A stretch of 64,000 nt of DNA, from assembly GCA_964019695.1 (NCBI GenBank), contig OZ026516.1, forward strand, positions 78,633,018-78,697,017, read 5' to 3'. Source of the stretch: Loripinus fragilis. Taxonomy: Eukaryota; Mollusca; Bivalvia; Lucinida; Lucinidae. The position numbers were made by a program, and so were the translations under genes. Under the pieces are notes generated by a model, which was not told where the DNA came from, did no database searches, and saw only the letters and a list, made by a program, of their open reading frames with translations. Of this stretch, positions 46,300-57,539 are shown one piece after another (within the stretch, counting starts at the first letter, position 1; the number at the start of each line of letters is the position of its first letter).

Positions 46300-46933
46300 T
46301 ACGAGGGGTGATCCAACATACGTGGAAAAGTGCTATATATTTTTTGTAAATTAAGCAATCCCTTTGATAATTACGAAATCTGATCTTTGATTTATTTTGA
46401 GTATTGGAAGCTAATTTCCAAACATGTGGGACCCATTGTTTTAATTGAATCGTTACCTTAGCGACGTAAGGGTAACGCTACCCGGCGCACATAACATCAT
46501 TTAACGATTTTTATCAGTTTTGACAAGAAATTCAGCGTTCAAACAGAGGCTCTGTGACAGTCTGATTTGATGTTGACGTTAATGACGTCACAGTGATAAT
46601 TTTGACGTCATTCGACGTTGAACAAAATCGCGTGACACATATAATCCGAATAAGCAAAATGGCTGCCCTTGAACAGCGGTCTGCGATTAAATTTTGTGTT
46701 GCAAACAAAAATCAAGACAGGAAACGTTCGAAATGTCAAAAACGGCTTTTGGGAACAATGCCTTGAAGAAAACAGCTATGTATAATTGGTACAGTAAGTT
46801 TGAGCAAGGCGATCATTCATATGAACCGAGGCCAGGCCGCCCATCATCCATCTCAACAAAGAAAATTGAAACAGTCAAAGAGCTGTTGGACACTTGTAGG
46901 ATGACTATAAGAGATATAACGATTAGGACATGG

Positions 46934-47969
46934 TATTGTTGTATCGATGATCAATTATAATTGATGATCAATCAAAAATTTACTTCGATTCTACTAATCG
47001 ATTGTGTTTGGTAATAATCGATAATCGGAAAGATTCACACCTTGCTCTATTGTAAGCTGATATTCTAAATTTCCCACTTTGCTACAAGAAAATGCAAGGT
47101 TAAAGATATAAACTGTAATTATAGCAAGTGCACACCTTAACCTTTTGCACATTGTCCTAAATGTGTACTGTGACATAGTCACAAACAGTTTTTGTTTGTT
47201 TGTATTGTTGCTTTACGTCCCAAGTCAACAGCTATGGTCATTGCGGGATGGTCAGTTGACCTAACCACACTTTTTCCTGGGCAAGCTTGAACAAGCAGTT
47301 AACCAGTACTTCGTGCACATACTTTCGCTTGTAACCGACAACAACCCTTCTTGAATGATTCAGCGGAAGGGAGGAGAATGACCGTAGAAATTATTTCATG
47401 ATCAATCTCCACGAAAGTATGGGACCGGGCCGGGATCGAACTCACAACCCCTGGATCTGCAGTCAGAGTCGCATCTGTTGCCAGACACGTTACCGACTGC
47501 GCTACGGGGCCCGGTAGTCACAAACAGTGAAGACCCAGATGAAATGCCTTAGAATGCGGCATTTCATCAGGGTTTAAATTGTTTGCTCAGACAAAAACAA
47601 TCTTCAGAGAAAGAAATGCAATTTTATTTCGAAATAATAACCTGTGACCCATTGATGTATACAATGGGCCTTCCCAAGTTTATTGTTTCAATCCAGAAGG
47701 AAGAAATCATTAGTGCATAAAGGGTTTTAGTGTCAATGGCTGTTCAATTTAGATTGCTGTCAGGACCTGTTGTGGTAAGGTACTGTTCATAAAACAGCAT
47801 GAAACTGACACTTTTCATAAAGCAGTTCAAGGATAGACATTCTTTGGGATGGAACCTGTTTTTCCCTTACATTTGATAACTTTCGATTATAATCGATCAT
47901 CGATCGTAACCTTCTGACCGATTAATTTCAATGATTGATTATGAAAAGTCCAATAATCAAACAACACTA
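46934..47969. mobile_element. hAT-like insertion within the mariner transposase
   Basis: Ends TATTGTTGT and ACAACACTA are inverted with one mismatch. GGACATGG is duplicated at 46926-46933 and 47970-47977. Subterminal 'atcgat(g/c)atc' words are abundant at both ends. Removing it restores the mariner reading frame exactly. It carries a SINE (47190-47514) and the repeat shared with 8210-8360. Confidence 0.88.
47190..47514 (-). mobile_element. tRNA-derived SINE, second full-length copy
   Basis: Same 325-bp family as 4277-4600, with a 14-bp duplication TAGTCACAAACAGT (47176-47189, 47515-47528). The minus-strand head begins CCGGGCCCCGTAGCGCAGTC. The B box is GAGTTCGATCC. Confidence 0.92.
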
Positions 47970-48354
47970 GGACATGGTATACCTTCGGTACGGTGTTTAG
48001 AATTATTCATAATGAATTAGGTATGAGGAGAATCTGTGCGAGATGGATACCGCACATGATTGATGAAAATCAAATGCGTCGAAGGGTTGAACTTTCACAG
48101 CAGTTCATTGAACAAGCGGAAAATTATGGCATGGATTTTCTATATCGAATTGTGACAGTTGATGAAACATGGATCCAGAAACTAAACAGGAATCATCTAT
48201 GTGGAAAACGCCAGGATCACCATCCCCAAAGAAATTCAAAGTGTGCAGATCAGCTACGAAAAGAATGTTCATTGTCTTCTTTGATGTGAAAGGGGTTATC
48301 CTGAGTCATGCTGTTACTGAGAGAAGGACTGTTAATGCAGCATACTACTCAAAG

Positions 48355-48441
48355 GTATAATTATTTCCACTTTTGATATGCGTAGTTAGATAGTAGATGA
48401 GGGTTATACAGAACAACTATGGGTCTGTTTTTGCTTTTCAG
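48355..48441 (+). other. Probable spliceosomal intron in the mariner transposase
   Basis: 'TCAAAG|gtataa' and 'tttttgcttttcag|GTTCTG' bound 87 bp of non-homologous sequence containing in-frame stops. Joining the borders gives YYSK|VLRRD, the conserved mariner order. A polypyrimidine tract precedes the AG. Confidence 0.75.
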
Positions 48442-49638
48442 GTTCTGCGCCGTGATTTGATACATGCTATGCAGAAAAAGAGGCCTGGTATGCTTCAAAC
48501 AGCTATCCTTCACCATGACAACGCACCGTCCCATAGAGCAGCACAGACTACGGACACAATAAAAATACTCAGCTTTGAACTTTTAGACCATCCCCCTTAC
48601 TCACCAGACTTGGCCCCTTGTGATTTTTTTCTATTTCCACTGATCAAGCGAGTTTTGAGAGGTACGCGATTTGAGGACGTTGCTGATCTTCCAGTTGCAG
48701 TTCAGCAGGCTATCGCTGAAATACCAGTTAACTCGTATAGAGAGTGTTTTCTTTCTTGGGTAAATCGCTGCAGAAAATGTGTGGATTACAAGGGACACTA
48801 TTTTGAGAGGGAATGACATTGTAGTGTGCGCCAATGTGCTTGCTAACGATGATGGAAGGGACTTTTCATACTGGTGCGCCGGGTTGCGCGATCTGACGTT
48901 GCAATGACGTGGTTTAAAATGACGTCATAATACTAAAATAAAGTTAAAGACCAAATTTCAAATCAATATAAATTTTGCTTGATTGTGTACAAAAATAATG
49001 TGATTTGCATTAAAATTGTGGAAATAACGGCACTTTTCTGCGTATTTCTGGATCAACCCTCGTACATGTATAGGCTTTAACAAATTCATTGATATTTTTT
49101 TAGCATTATTCATTATTCATTAAAATCTAATTATTCGCTATTCATTAATTTTTTCTTCTATTCATTAAAAATAATAGGATTATTCATTATTTTTTGGCCC
49201 TCATTATTCACTATTCGTTATTTTTTTTATCACTATTCATTATGAAAAAGGTCATTATTCACAAATCATTATACCGCATCCAGACCCTCAGATATTATTC
49301 TCGGGACCGCACTTCTAGTTAGCAACAGTCGTCAAGGGCCGCCGTGAACACCAGATTTTATCGATATTTTGATTTTTTGTGTTTTCCTCCAGATAACCTT
49401 CAATAGTGGCAAAATCGTACTTTGTAGGGCGTTGCAACAATCATAACACGATGAAAGACAAGAAAATACAGGGTTTTAGCTTCCCAAATAATAATGACAA
49501 ACACTCAGAAATATCGTTCTTTGCAGTCACAGAAGGCACAAAATGTCAACAGTTAAGCAACAAGACAACCAAAGATTATTTCAGTACTGATATGTTTTTC
49601 ATGCATAGAAAATAAAGCATGGGTGATTCATCTGAATA

Positions 49639-49640
49639 AA

Positions 49641-49693
<53 letters not shown>

Positions 49694-49727
49694 TAATAAT
49701 AATAATAGACAGACAGACAGACAGACA

Positions 49728-49800
<73 letters not shown>

Positions 49801-49842
49801 ACAGACAGACAGACAGACAGACACACAGATAGATAGATAGAT
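49639..49842. repeat. Compound microsatellite (AAT)n(GACA)n(GGCA)n(GACA)n(GATA)n
   Basis: AAT units run to about 49707, then GACA/GGCA tetranucleotides to 49824 and GATA to 49842. Frames on either strand (poly-Asn, Cys-Leu-Pro-Ala) are artefacts. Confidence 0.97.
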
Positions 49843-49981
49843 GTTACATCTCAGCAGACTGTCCTATTTAGATATGACTGCAAATCAATGTATCATCTTA
49901 CATCTCAGCAGACTGCCCTCTGAAGATATGCTAGCAAACTGATGCATCATGCTTGCAAAGTTTAAAAGCAGAATGAAACTT

Positions 49982-50880
49982 TCAGGTAAAGATTCAATGC
50001 AGAGTAGAAATACATGGGTTCGGCTGAACTCCTCATAACCACAAAAGTGTCAAACAGGTCAAACAGTTTGGACCCGATCAGACCCAACATTCTCAGGCCA
50101 GACAGAATGTCAGGCCTGATCTAGGTCCATAGTGTTTGCAAAGATTGTAAGCAAATGACACTTTCATGTTCAATGCAAAGTTAAAAAACATCGGTTCAAC
50201 TTCAACTTGTTATATCACTAAAGTGTCGAACAGTTTGGACCCCAGTCAGGCCAGACATTCATAGACGGGACAGAATGTTAGGCTTGATCTGGTTCCAAAT
50301 TGTTTGAAAAGGTTATCAGCAGATGACAATGTCATGTAAAGGTTTAACGCAAAGTTAAAATACATTGGTTCAACTTCATCTTGTTCTTGTCATAACCTCT
50401 AAAGTGTCAAACAGTTTGGACCCCGATCAGGTCCCGACAGAATGTCAGGCCTAATCTGGGTCCAAATTGTTTGAAAGTGTTATCAGCAGATGACAATGTC
50501 ATGTAAAGGTTTAATGTGAAGTTAAAATACATTGGTTCAGCTTCAACTTGTAATAACCTCTAAAGTGTCAGACAATTTGGACCCCTATCAGAATGTCCGG
50601 CCTGATAGGGGTCCAAATTGTTTGAAAGGGTTATCAGCAGATGACAATGTCATGTAAAGGTTTAACGCAGAGTTAAAATACATAGTTTGAACTTCAACTT
50701 GTCATAACCTCTAAAGTGTCAAACAGTTTGGACACCGATCAGGCCTGAACAGAATGTCAGGCCTGATCTGGGTCCAAACTGTTTGCAAAGGTTATCAGCA
50801 GATGACATTTCAGGTAAAGTTTTAATGCAAAAGGTAAAATACAATGGATTTGACCCAAAGTTGTCAGAACCGGAAGTGAA
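49982..50880 (+). repeat. ~160-bp tandem repeat, 5-6 units, beside an ACAG-type microsatellite
   Basis: Each unit contains 'tcatgtaaaggttta', 'aagtgtcaaacagtttggac' and an internal inverted pair ('ggaccccgatcagg' with 'cctgatctgggtcc'). The order microsatellite plus ~160-bp core repeats resembles bivalve pearl-type (Helitron-related) elements; this is inference only. Confidence 0.8.
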
Positions 50881-50939
50881 AAACAATTTGGATCCTGGTC
50901 AGGCCACTATGGTTGTTTTCACAGACACCATGTATACAT

Positions 50940-51305
50940 ATAGAGATACCCAGGGGGGGGTCAAAATTGATAACCTTTTCTCATTTTTAGCTTTTGTCAC
51001 AGCATCCAATTGATCCAAATGTTGCATGCTCCCATCAAGAGGGGGGGGGGGGGGGGAGGGGCAATGGGCTGGGACCACCCTGGAAAAACACAAGTTATAT
51101 GGGATTCTATAGGGAATAAGCAATTGGACCCCCCCCCCCCCCCCCCAGAAAAATGATGGAGCCCCTCTGGAAGCTTTGAAAATTATAATTGTCTTTGAAA
51201 TAAACCATTGGCATTCTGTAAAATAAGTTGTGGACTAAAAAAAACATCACAGATTTTTTTATGACAGATGGACCTGGACACCCCCCCCCCCCCCCCCCCC
51301 CATGA
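50940..51305. repeat. G- and C-homopolymer cluster
   Basis: G-runs at about 50952-50960 and 51042-51056 and C-runs at about 51128-51147 and 51280-51301, embedded in non-coding sequence. Open frames here are not supported. Confidence 0.7.
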
Positions 51306-51795
51306 AAATTCCTGGATCTGTGCATGTATTGATACAAATCTTGAGCTATTGTTGCTTCACCTATGCTGGAATGCCATATAATAATTGCCAGGGACTTTCT
51401 TGAAAAGGATATCGTTTATGACAGACTGCATATTGTACCAATTAAAGGTGTTGAGTGTCAATCTTGGAGGTGTGATGTGTCAGAATTCAGATTCAAAATA
51501 GCCATTTATCTATCTTGACTTGATAATAGCTCAATGTATATGAAATTTAAAGTCTTATGTGTTAAAGCTCCTAAGATATTATAGAGACACTCATTTCATA
51601 TACGTTTAAATGATTGCAAACCAACGGCCGTTCACCCCATGCACACACAATTTTTTTTCAATTGTTTGTGAAAAATCAGAGTAAAATCAGAATATTTATG
51701 TAGGGACAAAAGACAATGTTTTTCCTTCGAAATAAGCGCAGACTGGTGAAAAATCGGAGAATTTGAATGAATACGGCCCATTTTTCATCATTTTC
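51306..51795. other. Intergenic sequence without recognised feature
   Basis: No exon-like frame or recognised repeat. Confidence 0.45.
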
Positions 51796-51801
51796 CTGTT
51801 A

Positions 51802-54798
51802 CCGGTGTAACGGTCAGTTTTTTCCCCAGTCAGTTTTTCCCCCGGGGAAAGATTTGACTAGTCAGTTTTTTCCCCACCCAGTCAGTTTTTTCCCCCCATG
51901 TTATTTTTTCGGAAAAGGCTTGAAAATGATATGTGTCATTGTGTAGTTAAATCAAATTAAATATCATTCTGAAATAGCTGTATTATAACTCTACCACCAT
52001 CAACACAGCACAAAAGTACAGAGAGTGTAGAAGGATTTGATTATAAATGGTTAGCCTATTCAAAAAACAAAATGAGTAATTGAGTATGTTCTTAATTCAA
52101 AATGGTTATTTGAATGGGTTAAAGGAAAATCGGCCCAGTCTTTCCCTTACCCACTATTTGGAAGAATCAATTCACTAAGATAAAATACAAAGGTTGGAAC
52201 ACTTTGGAGGGAGATAACCAATAAACTTTTTGGTTTGAAAATTTGATTATCTCTTTGGAATGAGTCATTCATAAGTCTTCAGATACAGTAAAAGAATAAC
52301 ATAAACTGAAAGTCTGAAAGATAAATAGAAAGAGCAGAACATTTTGGAGGGGGGGGGGGGGGAAAGAATGGGCCGGCCCAGTCTTTCCCCACCCCACAAT
52401 GTAGCAGTACAAATAAAATGTTTGGTTTGAAAACTTGATTCTCTTTGGAATCGGTCATTCATAAGTGTTAAGATACAGTGAAAGAGTAACATAAACCGAA
52501 AGACTAACTGATCAATAGAAAGATCAAAAGATTTTGGAGGGGGGAAAGAATGGGCCGGCCCAGTCTTTCCCACCCAACAATGTAGAAGTACCAATAATCT
52601 TGTTGGATTGAAAACTTGATTCTGACTTTGGTATAGGTCTTTCATAAATGTTAAAATAGGGTGAAAGAGTTAAACCGAAAGACGAAACGATCAATAGAAG
52701 ATCGAAAGATTAAGGAGGGGGAAAGAATGGGCCGGCCCACGTAATTGTAGGGTGGGGAAAGAATGGGCCGGCCCATTTTTTCCCCACCCTACAATTACGA
52801 ATAAACTTGTTGGTTTGAAAACTTGATTATCTGCTTGGTATAAGTCAAGAGAGTTTTGATACAGCAAAAGAATAACATAATCCAAAAGTCTAGAGGATAA
52901 ATAGAAAGATCCCAACATTTTGGAGGGGGGAAAGAATGGGCCGGCCCAGTTTTTCCCCACCCCACAATGTAGAGGTACCTGAATCAACTTGTTGGTTTAA
53001 AAACTTGATCTCTCTTTGGAATAGGTCATTCAAAATTGTTCAGATACAGTCAAAGAGTAACATAAACCGAAAGACTAAACAATAAATTGAAAGATCCAAG
53101 TATTATGAAGGGGGAGGCGGGGGAAAGATTGGGCCGGCCCAGTCTTTCCCCACCCGACAATGCAGAAGTACCAATATACTTGTTGTTTGAAAACTAGATT
53201 CTCTCTTTTGAACAGGTCATACATTAGTGTTAAGATGCAATGAAAGAGCAGGATAATTTAAAAGACTGAAAGATAAATATATAGATCAATACATTTTGGA
53301 GGAGGGAAAGAATGAGCCGGCCCAGTCTTTCCCACCCAACAATGTAGAAGTACCAATAATCTTGTTAGATTGAAAACTTGATTCTCGCTTTGGAATAGGT
53401 CTTTCATAAATATTAAGATACAGTGAAAGAGAAACATAAACCGAAAGACTAAACAATCAATAGAAAGATCGAAAGATTAAGGAGGGGGGAAAGAATGGGC
53501 CGGCCCAGTCTTTCCCCAGTCCCTACAATTACGAATAAACTTGTTGGTTTGAAAACTTGATTCTCTGCTTGGTATAAGTTAAGAGAGTTCAGATACAGCA
53601 AAAGAATAACATAATCCGAAAATCTAGAGGATAAATAGAAAGATCTGAACATTTTGGAGGGGGGAAAGAATGGGCCGGCCCAGTCTTTCTCCACACCACA
53701 ATGTAGAAGTACCAATAATCTTGTTGGATTGAAAACTTGATTCTCACTTTGGTATAGGTCTTTCATAAATATTAAAATAGAGTGAAAGAGTAACATAAAC
53801 CGAAAGAGGAAACGATCAATAGAAGATCGAAAGATTAAGGAGGGGGGAAAGAATGGGCCGGCCCAGTTTTTCCCCACCCCACAATGTAGAAGTACCAATA
53901 ATCTTGTTGGATTGAAAACTTGATTTTCGCTTTTGAATATGTCTTTCATAAATGTTAAGATACAGTGTGAGTAACATAAACCGAAAGACTAAACAATTAA
54001 TAGAAAGATTGAAACATTTATTAGGGGGGGAAAGAATGGGCCGGCCCAGTCGTTCCCCACCCCACAAAGTAGAAGTACCAATAAACTTGTAAGTTAGAAA
54101 ACTTAATTCTCACTTTGGAATAGGTCATTCAAAATTGTTCAGATACATTCAAAGAGTTGCATTATCCAAAAGACTGAAAAGATAAAAAGAAAGATAGGAA
54201 GATTTTGGAGGGGGGAAAGATTGGGCCGGCCCAGTCTTTCCCCACCCAACAATGCAGAAGTATCATTAAGCTTGTTGGTTTGAAACTAGATTCTCTCTTT
54301 AGAACAGGTCATACATTAGTGTTAAGATGCAATGAAAGAGCAGCATAATTTAAAAGACTGAAAGATAAATATATAGATCAATACATTTTGGAGGAGGGAA
54401 AGAATGGGCCGACCCAGTCATTCCCCACCCCCTATTTAGAAGAATCGTTTGGCTGAATGCTTGTAACTTGAATTTCTCCTTGAGATATGTCAATCATGAG
54501 TGTTCAGATTCAGTGTAAAAGTAGTTTAAACCAAGGACTGACAGATAAATTGAAAGGTTAGAACAAAATGGAGGGGGGGGGGAAAGAATGGGCCGGCCCA
54601 GTCTTTCCCCACCCCACTATTTAGAGGGAACATGCAATTAGCTAAATGCTTTCTTAACTTGAATTTCTCCTTAGGACAAGACAATCATGAGTGTTCAGAT
54701 ACAGTGCAAGAGTAGGTGAAAGCTAAAGACTGAGTGTAAAAGTATTCTTTCCCCGGTGAAAAAACTGACTGGGGGGAAATTCCGGCCTGTTACACCGG
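51802..54798. mobile_element. TA-flanked 3-kb element built of ~180-bp GGCCGGCC repeats
   Basis: The left end CCGGTGTAAC (TA at 51800-51801) is mirrored by GTTACACCGG (TA at 54799-54800). Both ends also share 'cagttttttcccc'-type motifs. In between are about 14 units spaced ~180 bp, each with an inverted core 'ggggaaagaatgggccggcc' followed by 'cagtctttcccc'. Unit tails ('gtagaagtaccaataatctt', 'aaccgaaagactaaac') are well conserved. Open frames rich in GRPILSPP come from the units and are not called genes. Confidence 0.82.
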
Positions 54799-54889
54799 TA
54801 TTGTTAAATTTCACTGCTCACTTCACCTCAGTACATTTGTTTACCTGTGTCGCTAAGGCTGTGACGTCACGGCGGTCCCGACAATTCCA

Positions 54890-55010
54890 GTTCTAGTTAC
54901 CTGCAAGTATTAAAAAGATCTGAATAAAATTGCAGAGGAAAACCTGACGAAAGTATAGTCTTCAGATGCTCAAGGGCAGCTAATTCCGTAGTCAGTGATG
55001 GGATCTAATA
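54890..55010 (-). repeat. Inverted copy of the 59.2-59.5 kb segment
   Basis: 'ctagttacctgcaagtatta', then 'gcagaggaaaacctgac' and 'gggcagcta', are the reverse complement of 59210-59290. Part of a dispersed segment also flanking element A. Confidence 0.75.
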
Positions 55011-55854
55011 TATATTATACCAAAGGTGAACTTAGGGGTTGGAGAAATGGGTTTTATGTTTTATAACTCTCTCTAAAATAACCCTTTGCCGGGGAGATAA
55101 ATTTGACAAATTTATTTTGTTTGATTTTTGTTTTGCCAGGCGACACATTCTAGTTTATTAAACTAAGCACTGTTAGCTGCCCTTGAGCGTCTAAAATATA
55201 ACTGTATAATGTTGTGAGTCACAACTTGTGACCACTCTAGCGCCTTCATTTTTCATTTGATTTTCTTCATCCTTTTAGGTTACCAGGACATACATAAAAG
55301 TGGATGAGTTTGAATTTCGGTCAGATCCCATCACTACAGGGTTGGCATAAAACACAGGTTTTATCATAAAGCCCAACCCGGCGGGTTTAACAGGTTTTAT
55401 GAGAGCGTTTTTGGGGGGTTTTATGGGTTTTATGTGGGTTTTATAAATCTGAAAGTTTATCATACCCCCACAACCAGCTGCTACCTGACATTTTTTCTGT
55501 GCTAACAGTGCTAGTTTAAAGAGAAACAGTCTGATCAGGATTAAAGCTGTTTCCATTTCTGTCTGCATCTTTTGACAGTATTACTTTGTGGTGAAACTTT
55601 AGGATGTTTACTAAGAACTGTGGGGCTATCCCAAAATTTAGAAAAGTAACAATTCTATTGTTTTGACTGTGATTCATACCTTTGGGGCAGTAATTGACAA
55701 ATTATCCTTGGCTTTTGAAATTATGGTAAAATACTGTTATACTGATCCTAGAGGGTCTGGATGGGGGGGGGGGGGGGGGGGTGTCTGGTATTCACTATTC
55801 ATTAAAAGTTTAGCCCATTATTCATCTCATTAAAATTTTGGGTTATTAGCTCAC

Positions 55855-57525
55855 CTGAGCCGAAGGCTCATGGGTGAGCTTATAGTATACCAGTCACTCC
55901 GGCGTCCGTACGTCCGTCCGTCGTCCGTCTGTCAACATTTTCAAACATCTTCTCCTCTGAAACCACTTGGCCAATTAAACTCAAATTTCATATTGAGACT
56001 CCTTAGGACGCGGGAACGAAAGTTTGTTCAAATGGTCCTGGTCACATGACCAAGATGGCCGCCATGCCTATACATGGTAAAAACCCTTTAAAAATCTTCT
56101 TCTCCAGAACCAGAAGGCCGATGACCTTTGGACTTGGTATGTAGCATTGGGGGTTTTGGGCCTACCAAGTTTGTTCAAATGATGATCCTAGGTTGACCTT
56201 GATCTACTTAACGTCAAGGTCAAATTTGCTTCCTAATGTATTTAAATGGGAATTTCTTTGAAAAGTTGATTTTTTTAATACTGTTAAAGCCAAAGTGATT
56301 ATTTTTACTTGATATGTTAAAACTAATGAGACAATGGTCATAAATAAGTTTCAAAGGTCAAGGTTGACTTTTGCCCTTTCAGCGAAGGTCGCTCATACTG
56401 TGGTCCCATCAATATATTAAAACATAGTTTTCTCACAAACCATTGACCCAATTGAACTCAAATTTCATGTGAAGATTCCTTATGATAAGATAGTTAAAAT
56501 TTATACAAAATATTTTGGTCACATGACAAAGATGGCCGCCATGCCCATATATGGTAAAAACCTTTTAAAAATCTTCTTCTCCAGAACCAGAAGGCCAGTG
56601 ACCTTGAGACTTGGTATGTAGCATTGGGGATGTGGGGCCTAACAAGTTTGTTCAAATGATGATCCGGGGTTGACCTTGACCTACTTAACGTCAAGGTTAA
56701 GTTTGCTTCCTAATGCATTTGAATAGGATTTTTTTTTGAAAAGTTGATTTTTTGAACACTGTTGAAACCAAAGTCATTATTCTCACTTGATTTGTTCAAT
56801 CTAGTGTCTATAAATAAGATTCAAAGGTCAAGGTTGACCTTTGACCTTTCAGCCAAGGTCGCTCATATTGGAGTCCCATCAACATATTAAAACATAGTTT
56901 TCTCATGTATGTAGCATTGGGGATGTGGGCCCTACCAGGTTTGCACAAATGATGAATCTAGGTTGACCTTGACCTAATTTATGGCAAGGTCAAATATGAT
57001 TCCTAATGCATTTATATGGAGAAAATCTTAAAATGTTCATTTTTCTATAACTGTTTAAGCCGAATTCATAATAGTTAAACCTATTGAGACAATAGTTTTA
57101 TATAAAGTACCAAATGTCAAGCTGACCTGTGACCTTTTATCCATGGCCACTCATTTGGAATGCCACACACCTATCTAAACATCTTTTTCGCAGAAATCAC
57201 TGGGCTGTTTGATGGATTATTCATTAGATTGTTTAGGTCACTTGACCAAAATGGCTTCAGCCTCCATATACAGCTGCTTTCCAAATTTTTTATAGATAGC
57301 GATTTTTGTCATAATTATTTACATACCCTATATTTGTTTGCGTGTTTGTCATAAACATATGCTTTGTTTGATGTATGATTTTTTTCTGCCACTACACGAA
57401 CAATATATCTAGTTATAATGAGTAACAATATTGATTGCTCTTGGAGATTTTTTGTATCAAGTTTTAACTTCTGAAAAAGTTGTATATATTTTAAGTAAAT
57501 CAAAGTTGCTTATCAAAACTCTATT
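55855..57525. repeat. (GTCC)n-headed tandem repeat, ~470-bp unit
   Basis: It opens with the palindrome GCTCACCTGAGC-like 'agctcacctgagccgaaggc', then GTCC repeats (55900-55930). Units sharing 'atgaccaagatggccgccat', 'gttgaccttga' and 'ggtcgctcat' follow at ~470-bp spacing, about 2.5 copies and decaying. No gene. Confidence 0.75.
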
Positions 57526-57539
57526 TCAAAGCCAAGCGG

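Larger units (their letters stand above)
46659..48816 (+). pseudogene. mariner transposase (DD34D), inactivated
   Basis: It starts MAALEQRSAIKFCVAN, followed by the HTH region (SRQETFEMSKTAFGNNALKK, MYNWYSKFEQGDHSYEPRPG, GRPSS). After the inserted element it continues FRIIHNELGMRRICARWIPH. Catalytic motifs are VTVDETW, HHDNAPSH and YSPDLAPCDFF; exactly 34 residues separate the second and third Asp, defining DD34D. Cut-and-paste transposition into TA is the family activity. Lesions: a frameshift near 46707, interruption by the 46934-47969 element, and a frameshift after DETW near 48168 that fits a small deletion between repeated 'tggatcca' words. An apparent 87-bp intron lies at 48355-48441. 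The frame ends at 48816 with CVDYKGHYFERE. Confidence 0.93.
46302..49062 (+). mobile_element. mariner-family transposon, interrupted
   Basis: The left end CGAGGGGTGATCCAACATAC is mirrored at the right end ('...ctggatcaaccctcg', with a few mismatches). TA dinucleotides flank both sides (46300-46301, 49063-49064). It contains a broken transposase and a 1.04-kb hAT-like insertion; without that insertion it is about 1.7 kb. Confidence 0.93.
42652..49289. mobile_element. Element A: 6.6-kb insertion with GAGGGTCTGG ends and 6-bp target duplication
   Basis: Left terminus GAGGGTCTTGATG (one mismatch to the family), right terminus CATCCAGACCCTC. AGATAT is duplicated at 42646-42651 and 49290-49295. 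Both ends carry many ATTCATTA-type motifs (42680-42790 and 49095-49270). It shares ends and subterminal motifs with 55751-58644. The interior is filled by other insertions: 43956-44507, 44514-45288 and a mariner at 46302-49062. No transposase of its own is recognised. A 6-bp duplication is reported for IS3EU-type and some Dada elements; assignment is unproven. Confidence 0.88.

Noticed and set aside
49576..49832. Cys-Leu-Pro-Ala and poly-Asn frames
   Set aside because: Produced by the compound tetranucleotide and AAT microsatellite.
52265..54067. Minus-strand frames with repeated GRPILSPP peptides
   Set aside because: They follow the ~180-bp repeat units in several frames and have no consistent start or family.
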